A program made the translations under genes and the position numbers. From Actinomycetota bacterium (GTDB taxonomy: Bacteria > Actinomycetota > Acidimicrobiia > IMCC26256 > BP-133), in NCBI GenBank assembly GCA_030838815.1, contig JAUZEX010000665.1:1-9168 (forward strand): 9,168 nucleotides of DNA, given 5' to 3'. A model generated the notes under the pieces. The model saw only the letters and a list, made by a program, of their open reading frames with translations. It did not search any database and was not told where the DNA came from. Shown piece after piece: positions 1 through 5,249 of the stretch (position 1 is its first letter; every line of letters begins with the position of its first letter).

Positions 1-275
1 CCGGCCGCGGCCGGCGCATCGCGGTGCTCGGTGTGATGGCCGAGCTCGGGCCCGACGCCGCCGACCACCACCGTGCGATCGTCGCGCTCGCCGCAGATCT
101 CGGCATCGAGGTCGTATCGGTCGCGGCGCCGATGTACGGCGCGACGCGCGCGGTCGACGATGTTGGGGCGGCCTACGAGCTGCTGTTCGGGCTCGGTCCG
201 GGCGATGCGGTGCTCGTGAAGGGATCGCGGGTCGCCGAGCTCGAACGGCTCGTCACGCAGCTGCTCGCACCCTGA
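1..275 (+). CDS. murF: MurF, UDP-MurNAc-tripeptide--D-Ala-D-Ala ligase, C-terminal fragment (5' partial)
   Basis: This is the last 90 or so residues of a frame that enters from the left edge (first complete codon at base 3) and stops at TGA 273-275. It resembles the C-terminal domain of MurF, the cytoplasmic ATP-dependent ligase that adds D-Ala-D-Ala to UDP-MurNAc-tripeptide in peptidoglycan precursor synthesis. The visible landmarks are RRIAVLGVMAELG at the start, which is the beta-strand and loop opening Mur ligase domain 3, the following His-rich DHHRAIV helix, and the near-terminal GDAVLVKGSR, a hallmark of MurF. The family's usual length is about 450-480 aa, so only the last fifth is present. 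The acidic residue common after VLG in this motif is Val here. The last 23 bp overlap the end of the convergent MFS gene. The usual downstream neighbour in a dcw cluster, mraY, is absent. Other Mur ligases are possible, but the VKGSR motif favours MurF. Confidence 0.85.
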   Translation, partial: GRGRRIAVLGVMAELGPDAADHHRAIVALAADLGIEVVSVAAPMYGATRAVDDVGAAYELLFGLGPGDAVLVKGSRVAELERLVTQLLAP

Positions 276-1509
276 CGCCGCCGTTCGACGCCGACGCGGC
301 GCGTCGACGGGTGATCAACGCGCCGAGCGCGCAGGCCACAACACAGGCGATGCCGCCGACGACGAAGCCGGCACGCGGTCCGAACACGTCGCAGACGTAG
401 CCGACGATCGGGCCGCCGATCGGCGTGCTGCCGAGGAACACGATGGCCTGCAGGGCCAGCACCCGGCCCCGCATCATCGGATCGGCGGCCAGCTGGGTGA
501 TGGCGGTGGCGGCGGTCATGAACATGATGCTGCCGAGACCGACCAGGAATCCGACCGCGAAGGCCGACGGCTGGTTGGGGGCGAAGGTCAGGATGCCGAG
601 CGCCACCCCGAAGATGACCGCGTTCCGGCTGACCGTGCGGATGTCGATGGTCTTGCGCCGGGCGGTGGCCAGCGCTCCCAGCAGCGACCCGCAGCTCACC
701 ACCGACATCAGCCAGGTGAAGGTGACGTCACTGCCGTGCAGATCGCGGGTGGCGAAGAGGGGCAGCACGGTGGCGAAGTTGAAGGCCATCGTTCCGACGA
801 GCGCCATCATCACCAGCGGCACCCAGAGCTCGGGAACGCTGCGGGCGTAGCGCAGCCCCTCCCGGATCTGGCCCTTCCCCTTGGGCGTGACGGGCGCTTG
901 GCGCAGCTCGGCCGGGTTCATGCGCCACAGGGCGGCGATCACGGCCACGTAGCTCACGGCGTCGAGCAGGAAGCACCAGCCGAACCCGACCGTGGTCACG
1001 AGGAGCCCGGCCAGCGCCGGCCCGACGACCCGGGAGCCGGTCATCAGCGCGCTGTTCAGGCTGACGGCGTTGTTCATGCGGTCTTCCGGCACCATCTCCA
1101 CCACGAACGAGCGCCGGGCGGGATTGTCGAAGGCGGTGGCGACGCCGCTCCACAGGGCCAGGGCGTAGATGGCCAGGAGGGGCGGACGGCCCATGAAGGC
1201 CAGCGCGGCGAGGGAGAACGACTGCAGCATGGCCAGCACCTGGACCGAGATCAGCAGCCGGCGCTTGTCGGACCGGTCGGCCACCAGCCCGGCGAAGGCG
1301 CCGATCAGGAGGACCGGGCCGAACTGGGCCACCGCCAGCCCGCCGAGGGCGTAGCCGCTGTTGGTCAGCTTCAGGACCAGCAGGGTCTGGGCCACGAGGG
1401 TCAGCCAGTTGCCGACCTGGGAGATGAGCTGGCCGCCGAAAAAGAGCCGGAAGTTCCGGACGGAGAACGATTGGAAGGTGTCGTGGGTGGCGAGACGGAG
1501 ACGGGTCAT
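253..1509 (-). CDS. MFS transporter, MFS_3 / EntS-like exporter
   Basis: This 418-aa integral membrane protein has about 10-12 hydrophobic segments spread over residues 25-400 and a short basic cytoplasmic tail (RRRAASASNGGVRVRAAA). The motif-A equivalent lies at residues 73-86 (AGLVADRSDKRRLL), in the loop between TM2 and TM3. The N-terminal SFSVRNFRLFFGGQLIS and the late MRGRVLALQAIVFLGSTPIGGP are typical of the MFS_3 group, which includes the enterobactin exporter EntS and macrolide/multidrug exporters. Proton-driven export of a small hydrophobic compound is inferred; the substrate is unknown. The ATG at 1509 is chosen because family homology begins there. GAGG stands 9 nt upstream, and the MarR stop codon is only 11 bp away, so the two genes form an operon. 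The frame stays open far upstream in the other direction, but that part is a non-coding shadow. The 3' end overlaps murF by 23 bp. Confidence 0.88.
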   Translation of the reverse strand: MTRLRLATHDTFQSFSVRNFRLFFGGQLISQVGNWLTLVAQTLLVLKLTNSGYALGGLAVAQFGPVLLIGAFAGLVADRSDKRRLLISVQVLAMLQSFSLAALAFMGRPPLLAIYALALWSGVATAFDNPARRSFVVEMVPEDRMNNAVSLNSALMTGSRVVGPALAGLLVTTVGFGWCFLLDAVSYVAVIAALWRMNPAELRQAPVTPKGKGQIREGLRYARSVPELWVPLVMMALVGTMAFNFATVLPLFATRDLHGSDVTFTWLMSVVSCGSLLGALATARRKTIDIRTVSRNAVIFGVALGILTFAPNQPSAFAVGFLVGLGSIMFMTAATAITQLAADPMMRGRVLALQAIVFLGSTPIGGPIVGYVCDVFGPRAGFVVGGIACVVACALGALITRRRAASASNGGVRVRAAA

Positions 1510-1520
1510 AGGGGGAATCC

Positions 1521-1967
1521 TCAGGAGGTCAGCTCGTCGAGTACGTCGAGTGCGTCGGACAGGCGCCGCTGGCGCTCGGGGTCGAGTTCGGTGATGCGGT
1601 CCGTCAGCCAGGCGGTCTTCCGCCGGCGGGATTCCTCCATCAGCGCCGCGCCTTCCGGCGATATGGCGACCCGGCAGACCCGGCGGTCGGCGGGGTCGGG
1701 CGTACGGATCACGAGGCCGTCGGATTCCAGCTTCGACACGACCTTCGTGATCGACGGGGGGGCGACGCGCTCGTGCTCGGCCAGCGCCCCCAACGTCAGC
1801 GGTCCATGGTTGACGATGACGGCCAGCGCCGACTGCTGGCTGGGCGACAGGGCCGCTCCGGACTCCTGGCGGAGCCGGCGGGCCAGCCTGGTGGCGCTCA
1901 GGCGCAGCCGGGCGGCGATGTCCGGGGCGGCGACGTCGGTGCCGGCGGGGGAGGAGGTGGTGCGCAT
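1521..1967 (-). CDS. MarR-family transcriptional regulator
   Basis: This 148-aa cytoplasmic DNA-binding protein has normal MarR length. A winged helix-turn-helix spans about residues 38-105: LSPSQQSALAVIVNHGPLTLGALAEHERVAPPS leads into the recognition helix ITKVVSKLESDGLV, and the wing DPADRRVCRVAIS carries the DxxDRR signature. The flanking N- and C-terminal helices (12-36 and 108-146) are the usual dimerisation helices. MarR proteins are generally repressors released by phenolic or other small ligands. The exporter gene follows 11 bp downstream in the same transcript, so this is probably the local repressor of that exporter and of itself. A perfect palindrome sits between the putative -35 and -10 elements. 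No Shine-Dalgarno precedes the ATG, which fits a leaderless message. The ligand cannot be told from sequence. Confidence 0.93.
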   Translation of the reverse strand: MRTTSSPAGTDVAAPDIAARLRLSATRLARRLRQESGAALSPSQQSALAVIVNHGPLTLGALAEHERVAPPSITKVVSKLESDGLVIRTPDPADRRVCRVAISPEGAALMEESRRRKTAWLTDRITELDPERQRRLSDALDVLDELTS

Positions 1968-2002
1968 GCCGATACTTTACCAGGCTAATTAGCCTGGTGA
2001 AA
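1968..2002 (-). promoter_or_regulatory. Predicted leaderless marR-MFS promoter with embedded MarR operator palindrome
   Basis: Read on the minus strand, TAAAGT (1974-1979) matches the actinobacterial -10 pattern TANNNT and ends 6 nt before the ATG at 1967, so transcription would begin at the start codon. A weak -35, TTTCAC, occupies 1997-2002 with a 17-nt spacer. The spacer is almost filled by a perfect 20-bp palindrome, ACCAGGCTAATTAGCCTGGT (1979-1998), whose size and AT-centred symmetry suit a MarR dimer. A bound repressor would block RNA polymerase directly. The palindrome and spacing are seen in the sequence; the promoter and operator roles are inferred. Confidence 0.7.
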
Positions 2003-2030
2003 CATTTTCTTCGCGACGCCGGCGACATTT

Positions 2031-2056
2031 CCGTCCGACTCGTACCTTTCGGACGG
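2031..2056. repeat. Inverted repeat upstream of the zinc-ribbon gene
   Basis: CCGTCCGA (2031-2038) and TCGGACGG (2049-2056) are perfect 8-bp inverted arms around a 10-nt spacer. The right arm ends 20 bp before the ATG at 2077. It could be an operator for an unidentified dimeric regulator or a hairpin in the 5' leader. It is distinct in sequence from the MarR palindrome at 1979-1998. Confidence 0.45.
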
Positions 2057-2076
2057 GTTTGTGCCACGGTTGAGCC

Positions 2077-2268
2077 ATGCCGGTGGCCGACACGATCATC
2101 TGCGTCGACTGCGGGGGGCCGTGTCAGCGCATGCCGCTCGAGCCCCCCGAGCTCGGGTGGCAGCCCGGGGACGTCGCCGTCTACCGCTGCCGCGACTGCG
2201 CCGACGTCTGGTACGTCGAGGTGGACGACGATGACCTCGACGACGCGGGCGGCGATCCGTCGATCTAG
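2077..2268 (+). CDS. Small zinc-ribbon-like protein of unknown function
   Basis: This 63-aa acidic protein has two Cys-x2-Cys knuckles, C9-x2-C12 and C38-x2-C41, with an extra C16. The spacing is typical of a zinc ribbon that binds one Zn(II). Between the knuckles is a Pro/Gly-rich segment with an aromatic strand (GWQPGDVAVYRCRDCADVWYVE), and the tail is Asp-rich (DDDDLDDAGGD). It has no membrane segment, so it is probably cytoplasmic. Similar stand-alone ribbons act in protein-protein or nucleic-acid contacts, but no specific role can be given. The ATG at 2077 lacks a clear Shine-Dalgarno. The gene is divergent from marR, with 109 bp between the start codons, and the MarR palindrome lies 78 bp upstream, so shared regulation is possible but unproven. 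The codon-bias pattern and the paired CxxC motifs argue that it is real despite its size. Confidence 0.72.
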   Translation: MPVADTIICVDCGGPCQRMPLEPPELGWQPGDVAVYRCRDCADVWYVEVDDDDLDDAGGDPSI

Positions 2269-2296
2269 GCGACCCCCCAGCGGTGCCGCCCGGAAC

Positions 2297-2342
2297 GGCT
2301 TGGCCCACCCGGCGAACATCGGTGCGCCGGATGGGCCGAACC
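2297..2342. terminator. Bidirectional hairpin between convergent genes
   Basis: Bases 2297-2314 pair with 2325-2342 around a 10-nt loop. The core is GGCCCA-x-CCGGCG against CGCCGG-x-TGGGCC. In the plus-strand RNA, 15 of 18 positions are Watson-Crick and one is G-U. In the minus-strand RNA the two C-A mismatches become G-U wobbles, leaving only one unpaired position. There is no U-run, as is common for GC-rich actinobacterial terminators. It lies 28 bp after the zinc-ribbon stop and 8 bp after the DUF1508 stop on the other strand, so it suits the minus-strand transcript best. Confidence 0.6.
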
Positions 2343-2350
2343 AGATGTGA

Positions 2351-2830
2351 CTAGCCCTTGCGCGCCGCCCGCTTCCGGGGGGCGGCCTTGGCCGGGGCGG
2401 CCTTCCTCGCTGCAGCCTTCCTGGGGGTCGCCTTGGCCGCAGCCGCCGGGGCGGCCTTCTTGGCCGCAGCCTTCCGGGGCGCAGCCTTGGCGGCGGGGGC
2501 GGCCTTGGCCGGGGCGGCCTTCTTGGCCGCGGTCTTGCGGGGAGCCTTGGCCCCGGCGGGCGCCTTGGCGGCGGCGGCCTTGCGGGGGGCGCCCTTGCGG
2601 GCCGTGGCCTTTCTGGGAGCCGCAGCCTTCGCCGCTGTGCCATTGGTCGACGCAACGGTGCCGTCGGAGACGGTGGCGCTGGAGGCGGCCTTGCGCAAGG
2701 ACTCGATGGCGTTCAGACAGGAAGCCTTGCGGCTGTAGGGCTCACTATGCGCCAGCGTCCGGCCCTGGCTGGTGAGGATCCACTTGAACCCCTCCTTGCC
2801 GTTGGAGCTGACTTCAAACTTCGCAGCCAT
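2351..2830 (-). CDS. DUF1508 (YegP-like) protein with histone H1-like Ala/Lys/Pro tail
   Basis: This 159-aa protein has two parts. Residues 2-48 form one DUF1508/YegP-like unit: KFEVSSNGKEGFKWILTSQG, then SEPYSRKASCLNAIESLRKAA, which matches the S-x-Y-x-x-K-x-x-x-x-x-x-I-x-S-hydrophobic-x-K pattern of this small all-beta/alpha domain of unknown function. A Ser/Thr linker (49-66) leads to a low-complexity basic tail (67-159) built from repeats such as APRKA, AAKKAAP and AAPAKAA, with PRK at residues 72, 82, 97, 118, 137 and 151. Such tails occur in histone H1, bacterial H1-like proteins and the mycobacterial HupB C-terminus, and they bind DNA or RNA non-specifically. A nucleoid-associated or nucleic-acid-coating role is therefore inferred. 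The ATG at 2830 is chosen because the domain starts there and GAGAGG lies 8 nt upstream; the frame extends 41 codons further without homology. Confidence 0.82.
   Translation of the reverse strand: MAAKFEVSSNGKEGFKWILTSQGRTLAHSEPYSRKASCLNAIESLRKAASSATVSDGTVASTNGTAAKAAAPRKATARKGAPRKAAAAKAPAGAKAPRKTAAKKAAPAKAAPAAKAAPRKAAAKKAAPAAAAKATPRKAAARKAAPAKAAPRKRAARKG
2354..2636. repeat. Imperfect low-complexity repeats encoding the AKP tail
   Basis: The plus strand carries many variants of GGCGGCCTTGG, GGCCGCAGCCTT and GGGGCGGCCTTCTTGG, with irregular period (about 15-45 bp). They encode the Ala-Lys-Pro-Arg tail on the minus strand. Units are degenerate and lack uniform spacers. This stretch is a likely site of length variation by slippage or recombination, and it also generates long spurious open frames on both strands. 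Confidence 0.7.
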
Positions 2831-2979
2831 CACGTACACCTCTCGTTGTTGGTTCCAGCAGCAATAGTCTGTCGCACAACCGTTGAAATTGCTAGTCATC
2901 ATTTTCGGTGTTCGCTGCAGTCCCTTACCGGGCAACACATACCATTGGCGCAAACCTAAAAATGACCCGGGAGGGACAG
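2831..2979. promoter_or_regulatory. Divergent intergenic region, relatively AT-rich
   Basis: These 149 bp separate the divergent DUF1508 and SDR starts and are visibly richer in A/T than the neighbouring genes (for example TTGAAATTGCTAGTCATCAT), so both promoters should lie here. TACCAT (2941-2946) is a possible plus-strand -10 of TANNNT type, but no convincing -35 accompanies it. AGCAAT (2860-2865) and ATTGCT (2888-2893) form a short inverted repeat. No element can be assigned with confidence. Confidence 0.4.
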
Positions 2980-3972
2980 TTGAGATTCGTCGTCACCGGC
3001 GCGTCGGGGCACTTGGGGGCCAACGTTGTGCGAGCGCTGGCCGCCGCCGGGGAGACCGTACGGGCCGTCGATGTGCGGCCCGGTGCAGCATTCGACGGGC
3101 TCGATGTGGAGTGGTTTCGAGCTGATGTAGTCGACCCTTCGACGCTCGTAAACGCCTTTGCTGGAGCCGATTTCGTCCTTCATCTGGCGGCTCGAATCTC
3201 GATTGCCGGTGATCCCGACGGCTCCGTCCGGCGGGTCAACGTCGACGGCGTCCGCCATGTGGCCGAAGCGGCGTTGGGCGCCGGAGTGCGGCGCCTCGTC
3301 CACTGCAGCTCGCTCCATGCCTACGACGTCGGCGCCATCCGGGGACCCGTACGGGAAAACGCGCCTCGGGCCACCGATCCGGGCCTCCCGGCCTACGACC
3401 GGTCGAAGGCCGCCGGGGAAGACGAGCTGCGTCGAGTCGTCGATCGGGGCCTCGACGCCGTGATCCTCAACCCATCGGGGATGTTCGGTCCCCTCGATCC
3501 CGAGCCGTCGCGCATGGGTCGGGTCCTGCTGGCGATGTTCAAGGGCCGCATGCCGATCGCGGTCAGGGGCGCGTTCGACTGGGTCGACGTGCGCGACGTC
3601 GCCGCGGCCCTGATCGCGGCCGCCGATCGGGGCCGTCAGGGGGAGAACTATCTCGTCGGGGGCCATCGGGCCTCGGTCACCGAGCTCGGGCGGCTGGCGG
3701 CGGAGGTCGCCGGACGCCGCCCTCCCCGTCTGGCCGCGCCGTTGGCTCCGGTGCAGCTCGCCGCCGAGGTGGCCGTGCGGCTGGCGGGGCCCCGGCGGGC
3801 CGGCCGGCTGCTCCTCACCCCCGAATCACTGCATGCCCTCGCCACCGATCCGGTCGTCGACTGCTCGAAGGCGATCGCCGAGCTCGGATACCGGCCCCGC
3901 CCGCTGGCCGACACGGTGGCCGACCTTCACGCGTCCTTCGTGGCCGACGGCCGGGTGTCGTCGAAGCGCTGA
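2980..3972 (+). CDS. NAD(P)-dependent epimerase/dehydratase, extended SDR family
   Basis: This soluble oxidoreductase is 330 aa long. The Rossmann nucleotide-binding motif TGASGHLG is at residues 6-13, after the opening strand MRFVV. D31, at the end of strand beta2 (VRAVDVR), suggests a preference for NAD over NADP. The catalytic Ser region is HCSSLHAY (108-115), and the YxxxK pair is Y139 and K143. The later LNPSGMFGP and WVDVRDVAAAL segments are typical of extended SDRs such as sugar-nucleotide epimerases, dihydroflavonol reductase-like and 3-beta-HSD-like enzymes. The substrate is unknown. TTG at 2980 is preferred as start: GGAGGG (2970-2975) stands 4 nt ahead and the protein then begins exactly at the conserved strand. 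The ATG at 2962 adds six residues and has no ribosome binding site of its own. The gene is apparently monocistronic. Confidence 0.88.
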   Translation: MRFVVTGASGHLGANVVRALAAAGETVRAVDVRPGAAFDGLDVEWFRADVVDPSTLVNAFAGADFVLHLAARISIAGDPDGSVRRVNVDGVRHVAEAALGAGVRRLVHCSSLHAYDVGAIRGPVRENAPRATDPGLPAYDRSKAAGEDELRRVVDRGLDAVILNPSGMFGPLDPEPSRMGRVLLAMFKGRMPIAVRGAFDWVDVRDVAAALIAAADRGRQGENYLVGGHRASVTELGRLAAEVAGRRPPRLAAPLAPVQLAAEVAVRLAGPRRAGRLLLTPESLHALATDPVVDCSKAIAELGYRPRPLADTVADLHASFVADGRVSSKR

Positions 3973-3978
3973 CGGGGC

Positions 3979-3984
3979 TAGCCT
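3979..3984 (+). promoter_or_regulatory. Possible -10 element of the secreted-protein gene
   Basis: TAGCCT fits the actinobacterial TANNNT -10 pattern and lies 26 bp before the ATG at 4011, giving a predicted leader of about 20 nt that contains the strong Shine-Dalgarno GGGGGAGG (3999-4006). No clear -35 is visible, so the call is weak. Confidence 0.3.
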
Positions 3985-4010
3985 GTCGTGCACAAGGCGG
4001 GGGAGGCCTC

Positions 4011-4532
4011 ATGGAGCTCAACTGGAGCAGGGTCGGGCGCTGCGGCGCGGTGGTGGGAATGCTGGGGGTCGTGCTGGCGGGAGCTTCTCCGGCCGGGGCC
4101 ACCCCTGACGACTGGTGGTTCGGCAAGTCCCGGGTCATGATCCGGGGCGCCGGGGCGAGCGAGAGCCCGAGCGGCAACCACGGCCTGGGCGTCTACGCCC
4201 GCAATTCCGGCGACCACCCGGAGGACGCCTGGGGCCAGTTCCGCTTCGGCGAGAACGCCGACAGCGACCACGGCGACGCCGGCGAGGTGCACTGCCTCAC
4301 CCGTGACGGCGCCGGTCTGATGCAGGTCAGCGGCCGGATCTTCGGCAGCGGCGGCCGGAACGACGCCGGGCAGGATTTCGCCGCCACCATCGACACCGAG
4401 AGCAAGCCGCAGCGCTTCTCCGGTGTTCGGCTGGGCGCCCCGGGCACCATTGCCCCCTGCAGCGGCGGCACGGCCGACTTCCACCCCGTCACCCGGGGCG
4501 GATACGAATCGAGCCCGCGCGACGGGAAATAG
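4011..4532 (+). CDS. Secreted protein of unknown function
   Basis: This 173-aa protein has a Sec-type signal peptide: a short basic n-region (MELNWSRVGR), a hydrophobic core (about 12-24, AVVGMLGVVLAG) and a signal peptidase I site after ASPAGA, so cleavage is likely between residues 30 and 31. The mature part of about 143 aa begins TPDDWWFG. It is Gly/Asp-rich and contains two cysteines (C95 in EVHCLTRDG, C150 in APCSGG) that could form a disulfide outside the cell. Alternating polar/hydrophobic stretches (LMQVSGRIFG, DFAATIDT) suggest a beta-sandwich. There is no lipobox or membrane anchor. GGGGGAGG four nt upstream supports the ATG. I do not recognise the family and no enzymatic motif is apparent. 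The gene stands alone between the SDR gene (38 bp upstream) and the convergent alkylation-repair operon. Confidence 0.78.
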   Translation: MELNWSRVGRCGAVVGMLGVVLAGASPAGATPDDWWFGKSRVMIRGAGASESPSGNHGLGVYARNSGDHPEDAWGQFRFGENADSDHGDAGEVHCLTRDGAGLMQVSGRIFGSGGRNDAGQDFAATIDTESKPQRFSGVRLGAPGTIAPCSGGTADFHPVTRGGYESSPRDGK

Positions 4533-4539
4533 GGCCCGC

Positions 4540-4557
4540 CGCCGCTCTCAAGCGGCG
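4540..4557. terminator. Short GC hairpin at convergent junction
   Basis: Bases 4540-4546 and 4551-4557 form a perfect 7-bp stem with a 4-nt CTCA loop. The loop contains the oxygenase stop codon read on the minus strand. There is no U-tract. The hairpin lies 7 bp beyond the stop of the plus-strand secreted-protein gene, so it could end that transcript. For the minus-strand operon it would be an overlapping and less typical terminator. Confidence 0.4.
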
Positions 4558-5249
4558 TCGTGGAAGATCAGCCCCAGGGTGCGCCGCCGCCCGGAGCGCA
4601 GCACGCTCATGCCATGGCGCAGCGACGCCGCCGACCAGCCCCGGGCCGACTCGACGGGTCGGTCCCGGGTGGTGAAGACCAGCGCCTCGCCCTGGCCGAT
4701 CAACGACGCCGTGGCCCGGGACTGGGCCCGAATCCGGTTCTCGACCACGAGGAACTCGCCGCCGGTGTAGTCGGTGCCCGGCTCGTCGAGGCCGATCACG
4801 ACCTGGAGCGGGAAGACGAGGTCGCCGTAGAGGTCGCGGTGCAGGGCGTTCCACCCGCCGGGCCCGTAGCGCAGCAGCAGCGGGGTGGGCTGGCCCTGCC
4901 CGGCCCCGTGGCACTGCTCGAGCCAGTCCTCGAAGGCGTCGGGCCACCGGTCGGGCCGGTCGAGTTGTTCCGCCCATCGGCGGGCGATCGGCAGAAGGTG
5001 GGGCCAGAATGCGGCCCGCAGCTCGGCCACGACGTCCGGGAGGGGATGGCCGAAGTACCGGTACTGCCCTTCGCCGAACCGGTGACGGGCCATGTCGACG
5101 GTGGAGCGGAACCGCCCGTCCTCGTCGTAGAGCTCGGCCAGTGCCTGGCACTGGGCCCGGTTCAGCACGGTGCCGGCCGTGGCCACTCCGAGCTCGTCGA
5201 GGTCATCGCCGATGCTCTTCCAGTCGAGCCGATCGACAGCGGCAGTCAT
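4548..5249 (-). CDS. 2OG-Fe(II) oxygenase (Oxygenase-NA / COG3826-like), putative alkylation repair
   Basis: This 233-aa protein has the double-stranded beta-helix signature of Fe(II)/2-oxoglutarate dioxygenases. The iron ligands are H137 and D139 in NALHRDLYGD and distal H212 in SLRHGMSVL. R223 in RRTLGLIFHDA is the likely 2-oxoglutarate-binding Arg. The TGGEFLVVEN segment (162-171) and GQGEALVFTTRDRPV (185-199) are core strands. It resembles the PF09859-type oxygenases, relatives of AlkB that are often encoded beside Ada/Ogt genes. Direct reversal of alkyl damage in nucleic acid is inferred, not shown. Its ATG overlaps the Ogt stop as ATGA (5246-5249), and GGAGG lies 7 nt ahead inside ogt, indicating translational coupling. 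It is the last gene of the operon. A protein-hydroxylase role is an alternative. Confidence 0.85.
   Translation of the reverse strand: MTAAVDRLDWKSIGDDLDELGVATAGTVLNRAQCQALAELYDEDGRFRSTVDMARHRFGEGQYRYFGHPLPDVVAELRAAFWPHLLPIARRWAEQLDRPDRWPDAFEDWLEQCHGAGQGQPTPLLLRYGPGGWNALHRDLYGDLVFPLQVVIGLDEPGTDYTGGEFLVVENRIRAQSRATASLIGQGEALVFTTRDRPVESARGWSAASLRHGMSVLRSGRRRTLGLIFHDAA

Noticed and set aside
736..1992. 418-codon plus-strand open frame opposite the MFS and marR genes
   Set aside because: It is low-complexity Gly/His/Gln/Glu-rich translation, fully antisense to two well-supported genes, and has no recognisable domain.
2354..2636. Repetitive GGCGGCCTT-type DNA as a CRISPR array or minisatellite element
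   Set aside because: Repeat units are degenerate and unevenly spaced, with no unique spacers. They are explained by coding for Ala-Lys-Pro repeats.
253..2655. 800-codon open frame on the minus strand
   Set aside because: Only the last 418 codons (from 1509) show membrane-protein homology. The upstream half is Pro/Arg-rich frame-shifted sequence running through the AKP tail, the zinc-ribbon gene and the marR gene, an effect of high GC.
2347..2775. Plus-strand open frames opposite the AKP tail (Pro/Trp-rich or Ala/Leu-rich)
   Set aside because: They are translations of the complement of the Lys/Ala codon repeats. The minus-strand product has a real N-terminal domain and ribosome binding site.
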